Assembly: GCA_019636655.1 (NCBI GenBank)
Contig: JAHBXB010000003.1
Location: 124,001 to 188,000, forward strand
DNA: 64,000 nucleotides
Reading direction: 5' to 3'
Source: Phycisphaeraceae bacterium
GTDB lineage: Bacteria > Planctomycetota > Phycisphaerae > Phycisphaerales > UBA1924
The position numbers and the translations under genes are program-made. Under the pieces are notes generated by a model. That model was not told the origin of the DNA, did not search any database, and was given only the letters and a program-made list of their open reading frames with translations. Of this stretch, positions 55,992-64,000 are shown one piece after another (position 1 is the first letter of the stretch; each line of letters begins with the position of its first letter).

Positions 55992-57764
55992 ATGTCGAAG
56001 TTGACCACTGATAGTGCCCCGCAGTCCGCCTCGCTCGGCACGCTGACCAAAGACCTGCTGGAGGCCGAGTCAAAGATCCGCCTTGGCGGCGGCGCTGCTG
56101 CGATCGAGCGGCAGCACGAGAAGGGGCGGCTGACCGCGAGGGAGCGGATCGTGCTGCTGGTCGATCCGTCGGGCGACAGGGGAGGGGGGGGTACCCCTCC
56201 CCCCCACACAACGACCAGCGCCACACCCCTGCCGGTGTCGACATTCCAGGAACTCGGCCTCTGGTCCGCCTTCGGGATGTATAAGGAGTTCGGCGGCGCC
56301 CCCGCCGCGGGAGTGGTGACCGGGATCGGAACGGTTCACGGCCGCCGCTGCATGATTATTGCGAACGATGCGACGGTGAAGGCCGGCGCGTTCTTCCCGA
56401 TGACGTGCAAGAAGATCATCCGGGCGCAAACAATCGCGATGATGGCCCGCCTGCCGCTGATCTATCTCGTGGACAGCGCGGGCGTCTTCCTGCCCCTGCA
56501 GGAGGACGTCTTCCCGGACACCGACGACTTCGGACGCATCTTCCGCAACAACGCGGTGATCAGCGCCGAGGGGATCCCGCAGATCGCGGCGATCATGGGG
56601 TACTGCGTCGCGGGCGGAGGCTACCTGCCCGTGCTGTGCGACACGCTGCTGATGACCGATGGGAGCGGGCTGTACCTCGCCGGTCCGGCGCTGGTGAAGG
56701 CGGCGATCGGGCAGGAAGTGACGGACGAGGAACTCGGCGGGGCGAGCATGCACGCGGCGATCAGCGGGACGATCGATTTCAAGGAGAAGGACGACGCGGC
56801 GTGCATCGCGAGGCTGCGATCACTGGTTGCCAAGTACGGGGACGCCGGTGGGAACACGCCGAGATCCGCTCCCGCGGGCCCCGCGGTGTCGCCGGTCCGC
56901 CCCGCCGACGACGTGCACACCGTCTTTACCGACAAGCCCGGCGCCCAGTACGACGTCGAGGAGGTCATCGCGTGCATCGTCGACGGGCGGGCGGTGCCCA
57001 ACGACGACGGCCACAAGACCCTCGAGCCGGACTTCGATGAGTACAAGGCCGAGTACGGCCAGAGCATCGTCTGCGGCTACGCGAAGATCGGCGGGCACGC
57101 CTGCGGCATCGTCGCGAACCAGAAGAAACTGGTGCAGCGGAGCGTGGCGGGCGGCAAGAGCGGCCCGACCAAGGCCGTGCAGATGCCCGGCGTGATCTAC
57201 GACGACAGCGCCGACAAGGCCGCGCGGTTCATCATGGACTGCAACCAGCGGAAGATCCCCCTCGTCTTCCTCCACGACACGACCGGGTTCATGGTCGGTC
57301 GCGACAGCGAGCAGGGCGGCATCATCCGCGCCGGCGCGAAGATGGTCAACGCGATGTCCAACTGCATCGTCCCCAAGATCGTCGTCATCACCGGCGGCAG
57401 TTACGGCGCCGGGAACTACGCGATGTGCGGGCGGGCGTTCGACCAGTTCATCTCCTTCGCGTGGCCCAGCGCCAAGTGCGCCGTGATGGGCGCGAACCAG
57501 GCGACGGGCGTGCTGACGACCATCGAGGAGGCCAGCCGGAATCGCAAGGGCGAGACCATCGACGAGGCGACGCACACCGCGATCTACTCGGCGATCCACG
57601 CCGGCTACACCGAGCAGGCCGACATCCGGCACGGTGCGGCCCGCGGCTGGGTGGACCGGCTCATCGAGCCGCACAAGACACGCGACGAACTCATCGCAGC
57701 GCTGCAGGCAACGGAGGGGTGGGACTATGGCAAGCCGTTCAGGACCGGGGTGTTGCAGACGTGA
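55992..57764 (+). CDS. Acyl-CoA carboxylase beta (carboxyltransferase) subunit, methylcrotonyl/propionyl type
   Basis: A 590-residue carboxyltransferase. Crotonase-fold signatures include VVTGIGTVHGRRCMIIANDATVKAGAFFPMTCKK, the acyl-CoA site YLVDSAGVFLPLQEDVFPD, and in the C-terminal half FLHDTTGFMVGRDSEQGGIIRAGAKM with VVITGGSYGAGNYAMCGRAF for carboxybiotin. The pattern is closest to methylcrotonyl-CoA carboxylase. Residues about 61-84 are an insertion where relatives pass directly from the ARERI..LLDPGS segment to FxELG; it is encoded by a G-rich/C-rich inverted repeat. The biotin-carrying alpha subunit is not in the window. Confidence 0.92.
   Translation: MSKLTTDSAPQSASLGTLTKDLLEAESKIRLGGGAAAIERQHEKGRLTARERIVLLVDPSGDRGGGGTPPPHTTTSATPLPVSTFQELGLWSAFGMYKEFGGAPAAGVVTGIGTVHGRRCMIIANDATVKAGAFFPMTCKKIIRAQTIAMMARLPLIYLVDSAGVFLPLQEDVFPDTDDFGRIFRNNAVISAEGIPQIAAIMGYCVAGGGYLPVLCDTLLMTDGSGLYLAGPALVKAAIGQEVTDEELGGASMHAAISGTIDFKEKDDAACIARLRSLVAKYGDAGGNTPRSAPAGPAVSPVRPADDVHTVFTDKPGAQYDVEEVIACIVDGRAVPNDDGHKTLEPDFDEYKAEYGQSIVCGYAKIGGHACGIVANQKKLVQRSVAGGKSGPTKAVQMPGVIYDDSADKAARFIMDCNQRKIPLVFLHDTTGFMVGRDSEQGGIIRAGAKMVNAMSNCIVPKIVVITGGSYGAGNYAMCGRAFDQFISFAWPSAKCAVMGANQATGVLTTIEEASRNRKGETIDEATHTAIYSAIHAGYTEQADIRHGAARGWVDRLIEPHKTRDELIAALQATEGWDYGKPFRTGVLQT
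56179..56205. repeat. G-rich/C-rich inverted repeat 4, inside the carboxylase gene
   Basis: GGGGAGGGG (56179-56187) pairs with CCCCTCCCC (56194-56202). It is in frame and encodes the GGGGTPPP segment of the inserted loop. Confidence 0.8.
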
Positions 57765-57859
57765 TGTGTCAGCAACGGCTGACAGAGCTTGCATGCCCGA
57801 ATCGATCTGATATACTCGTTCGCCATGTCGGATTCGTCGTTTGCGTAGTTGCGTCCCGT

Positions 57860-59386
57860 ATGCGATTAGCCATTATGTCGAGTTGCCGCATGTGGATTCT
57901 GTTTGACCAGCGTTTCTGCAATCACCTCATCGCAATGGCATGTATCGCCTGTACTAGCACATCGGTAGCGGCGCAACCGGTAGCATGGGTCCAGCGGATG
58001 GCGAGTGGTCCATCGCCGCGCAAAATGTTTGGCATGGCTCACGATGCGGCTCGCGGGGTCACTGTGGTACTCGGGGGACTGATTCTGAATACTGGCGTTG
58101 TCTCTGAGCATTGGGAGTGGGATGGTACAGGCTGGACCCGTCGGTTTGACAGCGTGCCGTCGATTCGGGTTAAGACTGCAATGGAGTATGACTCTGCCCG
58201 GCGTGTAATCGTGCTATTCGGTGGCAACGCCCACACAAACGGGTTCCTTGCAGATACGTGGGAGTGGGACGGGACGGCGTGGTCGCAACGAATAGTGAGT
58301 GGTCCGTCGCCGCGCGATGATCACGCGATGGCCTACGATTCGGTCCGCGCCGTTTCGGTGCTCTTTGGGGGCTCCACCGCAACGAGCCTGTACAATGGCG
58401 AGACATGGGAGTGGAATGGGACGGTGTGGACATTGCGATCCACAACCGGCCCGTCGGCTCGTTCCCGTCATGCCATGGCTTATGATGCAAGTCAGGGTGT
58501 CACCTTGCTCTTCGGCGGCGCGGACAGTACAGGCACTAGGGGCGACACATGGTCTTGGAATGGCGTAACGTGGACACAAATCGGGGGTATCCAGCCACCA
58601 CCCCGGGAGGCCGCCAAGTTGGTCTATGACCCGGCCAGGCAGGTATCCGTGCTCTATGGCGGGAGCGAGCAGTTCGGTCTGGGCACGTTTCACGACGATA
58701 CCTGGGAGTTGAGCGGTGGAACCTGGACCCTCCGGACGGCGGGTACTCCGTCCGCGAGAGATTACTTCGGCATGGCCTACGACCCGGCTCGTCGCGTGAC
58801 CGTCCTGTTCGGAGGTCAGCAGCGGAATACTCAGAACTACAACGAAACTTGGGAATTGGTGGATGTGTGCTCCGGCGCAACGATTGGAAGCCAGCCCCTG
58901 GCGCAGAGTTCCTGCCGATCAGGCTCTGCAAGGTTCACTGTAGTCGCCTCGGGTGAGGACACCTTGCACTACCGATGGCAGGTCCAGGTTGCTCCAAGCG
59001 GTGCGTGGCAGAGTCTCGCGGGTGAGCCTATTCCGCTCGCTTGTGGCGGGTTCGCATCCGTGACACCTCAGGATTCGCCGACAGTGGAGATTCACCTTTT
59101 CAGCTGCCCCGATGTTCATCACTATGGGATACGCTGCATCGTCTGGACTGCCCTAGGTTGCCCGGAAATTGCGAGTGACACCGCCACGTATACCATCTGC
59201 CATGCAGACTTTAATTGCGATTATGATCTCAACCCTGTCGACATTGCAGCCTTTGTCAAGGCGTGGCTTGCGGGCCGCACGACGGGAGAGCTAGACACCG
59301 ACTTTGACCACAACGGCGCCGTCGAGCCGGCCGATATCGCCGCCTTTGTGAACGAGTGGCTCAGAGCTCTCACGAACGGGTGTTGA
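57860..59386 (+). CDS. Exported kelch-like propeller protein with GC-type dockerin anchor
   Basis: A 508-residue protein from ATG 57860; later ATGs at 57875 and 57890 are also possible. A signal peptide ends near STSVAAQ. Six kelch-like blades follow, each with (M/L)xYDxxRxVxVLFGG then DTWEWDGTxW (about residues 50-330). A beta domain (CSGATIGSQPL to about 430) precedes the C-terminal GC-type dockerin-like anchor: two calcium-binding repeats, DFNCDYDLNPVDIAAFVKAWL and DTDFDHNGAVEPADIAAFVNEWL. This anchor type is typical of Phycisphaerae secreted proteins. Codon use looks less GC-extreme than its neighbours. Confidence 0.88.
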   Translation: MRLAIMSSCRMWILFDQRFCNHLIAMACIACTSTSVAAQPVAWVQRMASGPSPRKMFGMAHDAARGVTVVLGGLILNTGVVSEHWEWDGTGWTRRFDSVPSIRVKTAMEYDSARRVIVLFGGNAHTNGFLADTWEWDGTAWSQRIVSGPSPRDDHAMAYDSVRAVSVLFGGSTATSLYNGETWEWNGTVWTLRSTTGPSARSRHAMAYDASQGVTLLFGGADSTGTRGDTWSWNGVTWTQIGGIQPPPREAAKLVYDPARQVSVLYGGSEQFGLGTFHDDTWELSGGTWTLRTAGTPSARDYFGMAYDPARRVTVLFGGQQRNTQNYNETWELVDVCSGATIGSQPLAQSSCRSGSARFTVVASGEDTLHYRWQVQVAPSGAWQSLAGEPIPLACGGFASVTPQDSPTVEIHLFSCPDVHHYGIRCIVWTALGCPEIASDTATYTICHADFNCDYDLNPVDIAAFVKAWLAGRTTGELDTDFDHNGAVEPADIAAFVNEWLRALTNGC

Positions 59387-59396
59387 GCCGCGACGA

Positions 59397-59420
59397 GGTG
59401 GAGGGAGGCCCCCTACCCCC
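59397..59420. repeat. G-rich/C-rich inverted repeat 5 (imperfect)
   Basis: GGTGGAGGGAGG runs directly into CCCCCTACCCCC just after the dockerin gene stop. Confidence 0.5.
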
Positions 59421-59561
59421 GCCGTCATCCCGCCGAACGCTCGCGACCAGGAGCGAGCGAGAGCATCATGCTGCTCAGGATCCTGCCGCCCACGATGGTT
59501 GTGTTGCGGCTACGCTGTCGGCGTGAGCGGACGCCGCTCCCAATGCACAGGAGAATGCACG

Positions 59562-60254
59562 ATGAACCGGATGAACACGCTGTGGATCGCCCTCGCCGCG
59601 GCCCTGATGCTGCCACTGACTGCCCTCGCGCAGGTGCGCAACGAGGGCCTGGCCAACGGGATCGTCGCTGCCCGCCAGAAGAACGCGACGATGCTGGCGC
59701 AGTACAACTGGAACTGCCGGACGGAGGTCCTCAAGGGCGAGGCGATGCAGGATCTACGGATCGATCTGGTCAACCTCGGCCCCGACGGGCAGCCCCAGAG
59801 GACGCTGCTCAACGACCAGCAGGGCCGCCTCCCGGGCGGGTTCTTCCGCAAGGCGATCGCCGAGGGGCAGCGGAAGAAGCTCGAGAAGTTCGCCGAGGGG
59901 CTCGGCAAGCTCGTCGACCAGTACACGCTGCCGGCCGGCGGCAAGGTGGTCGAGTTCCTGTCCCAGGCGCAGGTGCAGCCGATCACCTCTCCCGACGGCC
60001 GGTCGCTCCTTCAGGTGAACGGGAGCGGCGTGGTCGTTCCCGGCGATACGTTCAGCATGACTCTCGATGGGGCCTCGCTGCTTCCCACCAGTGTCCAGAT
60101 CTCGACAACGTTCGAAGGGGACCAGGTGACCATCTCGGCGACGTTCAAGACCATGAACTCCGGGCTGCACCACCTGCAATACGCCACCGTGGAGGTGCCC
60201 AGCAAGAGTCTCACGGTGAACATTCACAACTACGACTACGTGCCCAACGATTGA
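59562..60254 (+). CDS. Exported hypothetical protein
   Basis: A 230-residue protein with AGGAGA upstream of the ATG. The signal peptide MNRMNTLWIALAAALMLPLTALAQ is clear. The mature part begins VRNEGLANGIVAARQKNATMLAQYNWNCRTEVLKGEAMQD; similar openings occur in planctomycete and proteobacterial proteins of unknown function. The end is beta-rich (SMTLDGASLLPTSVQISTTFEGDQVTISATF). No enzyme motif is recognised. Confidence 0.75.
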   Translation: MNRMNTLWIALAAALMLPLTALAQVRNEGLANGIVAARQKNATMLAQYNWNCRTEVLKGEAMQDLRIDLVNLGPDGQPQRTLLNDQQGRLPGGFFRKAIAEGQRKKLEKFAEGLGKLVDQYTLPAGGKVVEFLSQAQVQPITSPDGRSLLQVNGSGVVVPGDTFSMTLDGASLLPTSVQISTTFEGDQVTISATFKTMNSGLHHLQYATVEVPSKSLTVNIHNYDYVPND

Positions 60255-60259
60255 TCCGC

Positions 60260-60296
60260 GGGGGGAGGGGGAGGCCCCATCCACCCCACCCCCACC
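60260..60296. repeat. G-rich/C-rich inverted repeat 6
   Basis: GGGGGGAGGGGGAGG is followed by CCCCATCCACCCCACCCCC, five bases after the preceding stop codon. It may double as a terminator. Confidence 0.6.
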
Positions 60297-60435
60297 TCTC
60301 CATACGTACCCTCGCGAGCCGAGCCCGGTTTCGAGTCCGGGTGCTCGCTGGTTTTTGCTGAGATCGGAAAAACGGGTTGCATGGGCCCCAATGTGCGCTA
60401 GGCTGGATTCAGCACGCGTTTCATAGGAGGCCCAA

Positions 60436-62367
60436 ATGAAACTGACGATCGCGTCCGTCCTGGTTGTACTCGTGGCCGCTCTGGCTCCCACCGCTTCGGC
60501 GGATGTCCAGAGAGGAAAAGTCCGCAGCGCCAACACTCCGCTGGGGTTCTCGACCGTCACGCTGTACGTCGCCGGGAACGGCGAGGCCGCCTCGGCGCCG
60601 CTCGGGTCGGATGTCGCGGACCGCAACGGGCACTTCGCGATCCACTTCCAGCCGCCGCAGAATCCTGATGCGGTGCTGTACCTGATCGCCGATGGGCCGC
60701 ACCCGACCACTCGACTCGCGACGGTTCTCGGGAGCGGGACCTGCCCCGAGACGGTCACGATCAACGAGCGGACCACGATCGCCACGGCCTACGCGATGGC
60801 GCAGTTCATCGACGGGGCCGCGATCGGTGGAAAATGGCCCGGGCTGCAGAACGCCGCTGGGACGCTGCGCAACCTGGTCGATGTACGAAACGGCACCGTC
60901 GGTCACGTGCTCGGCACGCCGCCCAATGGGAACGCGACGTCGACGATGCAGACGTTCAACTCGCTGGCCAACCTGTTGGCGGGCGCGATCCGGGGCGGGC
61001 ACTTCGGCGCGCTGCTGTTCCTCGCCACGCCGCCCGGAGGGCCGCCGCCCGCCGACACGCTGCAGGCGGCCGTCAACATCGCCCACTACCCGTGGCAGAA
61101 CCCGCTGGCGCTGTACCTGGTCTCGCAGGCCTATCAGCCGTACCAGCCGTCGAGGTCGCACGCGCCGATCACGTGGACACTAGCGCTCAAGTACACCGGG
61201 AACGGGCACGAGTTCGACGGGCCTGGCGCCATGGCGTTCGACGCCCGCGGCGACGTGTGGATCTGCAACAACTACATGTTCCGGCACAACCGGCTGCTTC
61301 CCACGTGCGGCGGGAGGATGGTGCTCAAGCTGACCGCGACCGGGGAGGATGCGCCCGGGGCGCCGTTCGACGGAAACCCGGCGGGTGTCGACGGCGTCGG
61401 GTTCGGGATCACCGTGGACCCTGAGGGCAACGTGTGGCTGGGGAACTTCGGGTTCTTCGGGTCGACGTGCCCGTGCCGGTTTGCGCCGCCCGCAAACAGC
61501 GTGTCAAAGCTCAACGCCGCCGGGATGCCGCTCAGCCCGCCGACCGGCTTCACCCAGGGGTGTATCGCGTCGCCGCAGTCGACCGTCTCGGACCAGAAGG
61601 GGAGCATCTGGATCGCGAACGCCTGCGGCGGGAGCGTCACCAAGTACATCTCGGGCCACCCGGACACGAACTGGGTCTACGGCATCGACAGCAACTCTCG
61701 GCTCAAGCCGGGAATGTGCCCGCAGACGGCGAACTCCAGGCCGTTTGGCATCGCGATCGACGGCTCGGGGAACGCCTGGGTCACGGACAACCTGAACTTC
61801 ACCGCCTTCCGCCTCTCGCCTGAAGGCACGCGGACCGCGCTCGCCGGCCCGGAAACCGGGATCAACCGACCGATGGGGATCGCGGTCGACAGCCACGACG
61901 GCGTCTGGATCTCCAACTCCGGCGTCGTCAACATGCCGTGCACGTACTGCGATGTGGGAGGGGCCCAGGATTACGGGCAGCTCGCCCCGGATCTAACCTC
62001 GGCCTCGATCACGCATCTCGATTCGGACGGCAACTTCGTCGGCAACTACACCGGCGGCGGGCTGTGGATCCCGTGGGGCATCGCGGTGGATGGCAACGAC
62101 AACGTGTGGGTGGCCAACTTCGGCGGGTTCCGCGTCTCGGGGTTCAACGGATCGACCGGCGAGCCGCTCTCGCCGCTGGGCTTCTACAGCGACGCCCTCG
62201 ACCGAAACACCGCGGTTTCGATCGATCCCTCGGGCAACGTGTGGCTTGCCAACAACTGGCGGACGATCCCGATCCAAATCAACCCGGGGGGTGACGGAAT
62301 GGTCGTGTTCATCGGTCTGGCGGCGCCGGTCAAGACGCCCCTCATCGGCCCGCCGCAGCGACCGTAG
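60436..62367 (+). CDS. Exported NHL/SMP-30-like beta-propeller protein
   Basis: A 643-residue protein with AGGAGG five bases before the ATG. A signal peptide (MKLTIASVLVVLVAALAPTASA) is followed by a beta-sandwich-like domain (about 25-110, GFSTVTLYVAGNGEA), a helical stretch, and a C-terminal propeller (about 255-620) with repeated (G/F)xAxDxxGxxW(V/I)xN blades such as MAFDARGDVWICNN, ITVDPEGNVWLGN, IAIDGSGNAWVTDN and VSIDPSGNVWLANN. It contains several Cys pairs (CPC, CTYC). It may bind or cleave an extracellular ligand; the activity is unknown. Confidence 0.82.
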   Translation: MKLTIASVLVVLVAALAPTASADVQRGKVRSANTPLGFSTVTLYVAGNGEAASAPLGSDVADRNGHFAIHFQPPQNPDAVLYLIADGPHPTTRLATVLGSGTCPETVTINERTTIATAYAMAQFIDGAAIGGKWPGLQNAAGTLRNLVDVRNGTVGHVLGTPPNGNATSTMQTFNSLANLLAGAIRGGHFGALLFLATPPGGPPPADTLQAAVNIAHYPWQNPLALYLVSQAYQPYQPSRSHAPITWTLALKYTGNGHEFDGPGAMAFDARGDVWICNNYMFRHNRLLPTCGGRMVLKLTATGEDAPGAPFDGNPAGVDGVGFGITVDPEGNVWLGNFGFFGSTCPCRFAPPANSVSKLNAAGMPLSPPTGFTQGCIASPQSTVSDQKGSIWIANACGGSVTKYISGHPDTNWVYGIDSNSRLKPGMCPQTANSRPFGIAIDGSGNAWVTDNLNFTAFRLSPEGTRTALAGPETGINRPMGIAVDSHDGVWISNSGVVNMPCTYCDVGGAQDYGQLAPDLTSASITHLDSDGNFVGNYTGGGLWIPWGIAVDGNDNVWVANFGGFRVSGFNGSTGEPLSPLGFYSDALDRNTAVSIDPSGNVWLANNWRTIPIQINPGGDGMVVFIGLAAPVKTPLIGPPQRP

Positions 62368-62377
62368 AACGGCGCAA

Positions 62378-63619
62378 TCAGCGGACGGGCATATCGGTCA
62401 GGTTCGGCGCGGCCCAGATCTTCCATGAGGCCGGGTCCGCGCCGAGCTTGCGGCCGAGGTCGGACAGGGAATCCATGGTCGGCTTCTCGAAATCGCCCTC
62501 GACCGGTGGGCGCCAGTCGGAGGGGATTCCGACGACGCGGACCTCGATGTCCGCGTTGAATGCGGCGTTGACGTAGTCGGCCTCGGCGGCCAGCAGAGCG
62601 ACCTCCGCGAGGGTCGCCGAGCGGATCGCGATCTCGAGGCTCGGCGCGGCAATCGCGGGCCACTTGAGCTGCACAGTCTTTGGGGCGTGGGTCAGTTGGT
62701 TGTTGATGATGATCCAGTAACGGACCTTCGGGAGCGGTTTGCCCGGGTTCGCGGCCCGCCAGCGAGGGATGAACGCGTTCGGGTTGCGCCAGTCGAGGCG
62801 GAGGAAGACATTGGCGGTGATCCCTCCGTCCGCGTAGATCGATTCGCTGATCCCGGTCGGGGGGAAGACCACCGGGATCGACGCTGACGCGAGCATGACC
62901 TCCTGCACCGGGCGAGGGTCGCCGCTTGTGCTCGCCTCTTCCGCGAGCATGCCCACATCCCAGAACTTCTGGCGGCCGAGGTCCAGGTCGGTGGCGCTCA
63001 CGATGAGCACCTTGCCCTTGGCCGACTGCGCGGCCATCTGGTCCACGAACGGTTCATCGACCGCGTGCCGGAGATCCCGCTCCAGGCCCGGAAGGGTCAT
63101 GAACGACGGGTTTGAGGGGAGGAAATACAGCAGGCCTCGCTCCTCGATCCAGTCCGGTTTCGGATCTCGGTAGAAGGCATTCACCTGGCTGCAGGTCTCG
63201 TCGGTGCCGATGTAGGCAAAGGGCGCCAGCATGGCGCCCGTGCTGACACCGGTTACGACATCGAAGTCGGGGCGACGCCATTCGGGATCCTGAACCGTGC
63301 CCCATCCGACGAGAAACCCCGCGCCGAAAGCGCCGTAGTCACCGCCGCCGGAGAGCGCGAGGATGTTCAGGACCGGCGGCCCCGACTCGGCCTCCTTCTC
63401 CTGAACTCGGACTATGAGCCTTCCAACCGCGTCGTGGAGGGCTTCCGCCATCTCCTCGGAATCGGTGTGGGCCCGCTGGGCCAGTTGTGCGTCCGTGAGG
63501 ATCGGGCGCGCCGGCGCGGAGCACCCGGACATCGCCGCGGCTCCCGCAAGCCCGGCGGCAACCAGACTCAGTCCAAGGCAGGCCGCATTCAAACTGGTAC
63601 CACGATCATCGAGAATCAT
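62378..63619 (-). CDS. Patatin-like phospholipase lipoprotein
   Basis: A 413-residue protein from ATG 63619 with GGAGG upstream. A lipobox (AAAMSGC, C33) follows a hydrophobic signal, so it should be membrane-attached by lipid. The patatin domain has NILALSGGGDYGAFGAGFL (oxyanion loop), VVTGVSTGAMLAPFAYIG (GxSxG nucleophile) and IYADGGITAN (the Asp-Gly-Gly of the dyad). It is a serine hydrolase likely to act on phospholipids or acyl esters. It converges with the propeller gene, leaving 10 bases. Confidence 0.92.
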   Translation of the reverse strand: MILDDRGTSLNAACLGLSLVAAGLAGAAAMSGCSAPARPILTDAQLAQRAHTDSEEMAEALHDAVGRLIVRVQEKEAESGPPVLNILALSGGGDYGAFGAGFLVGWGTVQDPEWRRPDFDVVTGVSTGAMLAPFAYIGTDETCSQVNAFYRDPKPDWIEERGLLYFLPSNPSFMTLPGLERDLRHAVDEPFVDQMAAQSAKGKVLIVSATDLDLGRQKFWDVGMLAEEASTSGDPRPVQEVMLASASIPVVFPPTGISESIYADGGITANVFLRLDWRNPNAFIPRWRAANPGKPLPKVRYWIIINNQLTHAPKTVQLKWPAIAAPSLEIAIRSATLAEVALLAAEADYVNAAFNADIEVRVVGIPSDWRPPVEGDFEKPTMDSLSDLGRKLGADPASWKIWAAPNLTDMPVR

Positions 63620-63772
63620 CCGACATCCTCCGTCAACTCGGGCTCCATCAAACGGCCCGAGCGTGCGGGCCATCACCCGCGGGCAAAACCGCAGGGCGTG
63701 GCAGCATATCACGGCGGCCAACTGAAGTGGACCCGACGGGCGAGTGCCCCCCGGATAATGGGAAGCGATCGG

Positions 63773-64000
63773 TTACCCGTCGGTCATCCCCTTGAGCTGC
63801 CTCAGCGCATCGAAGGCCTGGAGCGGGGTGAGCGTGTCGATCTTGATCTCTCGCAGCGCATCGATCGCCGGGTGCGGGACATACTCCGTAAAGAGCGAGA
63901 GCTGGCCGTTGGGCACCGGCCTTGTGCCGGTGACATCCTCGGGCCGCCGCGGTGGGATATGGCCGGGCTCGGAACCGGAGTGGTGCACGGCGAGGGACTC
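63773..64000 (-). CDS. mutS: DNA mismatch repair protein MutS, C-terminal end
   Basis: Only the last 75 codons are in the window; the frame runs off the right edge. The end NGQLSLFTEYVPHPAIDALREIKIDTLTPLQAFDALRQLKGMTDG matches the MutS C-terminal tail (QLSLF, HP, L..L.ld.lTPl.Al..L..L). MutS recognises base mismatches; the ATPase and mismatch-binding domains lie outside. Confidence 0.88.
   Translation of the reverse strand, partial: ESLAVHHSGSEPGHIPPRRPEDVTGTRPVPNGQLSLFTEYVPHPAIDALREIKIDTLTPLQAFDALRQLKGMTDG

Overview
The window is high-GC bacterial DNA, most likely from a planctomycete of the Phycisphaerae/Phycisphaerales type. The clues are a kelch-propeller secreted protein ending in a GC-type dockerin anchor, a DUF4394 protein with a PEP-CTERM-like tail (PSPG, hydrophobic helix, RRRR), a large signal-peptide HEAT-like protein, and many orphan exported proteins. 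This is an inference from gene content; no 16S rRNA gene is present.

Layout. (1) Positions 1-16441 are an accessory region. A plus-strand set (partial m6A methyltransferase, Mrr-N-like winged-helix protein, RecD-like helicase with a C-terminal nuclease-like domain) converges on a minus-strand operon with stop/start overlaps (m4C-type methyltransferase, sensor protein with two GHKL ATPase modules, receiver-like protein). Next come a small sigma factor, a Ser/Gly-rich protein carrying a Hint (intein-like) domain translationally coupled to an MptE/DUF115-like protein, and a multi-helix protein with a phospholipase-A2-like motif and a CFI-box C-terminus. The region stops beside tRNA-Asn, whose 3' end faces it, which is the usual arrangement for a tRNA-integrated island. 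No integrase is visible and the left end lies outside the window.

(2) Positions 16988-32460 are mostly housekeeping: rpmE, metH behind a striking four-box operator-like palindrome, a UbiB-type kinase, pyruvate kinase, an ABC substrate-binding protein, two SDRs, a CmoB-like methyltransferase, aspS, the DUF4394 protein, a GNAT acetyltransferase and a SnoaL-like protein.

(3) Positions 32545-40382 are patchy: a five-haem cytochrome, a BCS1-like AAA protein bracketed by copies of the cytochrome 3' end, a PIN-like nuclease, a 3' half of a tRNA-Met gene, a decayed IS5-type transposase, and tRNA-Ala.

(4) Positions 40548-64000 hold a zinc uptake operon (znuA-znuC-znuB) behind a Fur/Zur-like palindrome, an orphan transcription unit with promoter, perfect anti-Shine-Dalgarno complement and strong terminator but no normal gene, an HTH-receiver regulator, an M42 peptidase, YgfZ, RibD, an enlarged RNase HII-like protein, tRNA-Leu, recA with an unusual N-terminal extension, a LacI regulator with a candidate operator, an acyl-CoA carboxylase beta chain carrying an in-frame repeat insertion, several exported proteins, a patatin lipoprotein and the 3' end of mutS. 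G-rich/C-rich inverted repeats recur at least six times between 37.8 and 60.3 kb.
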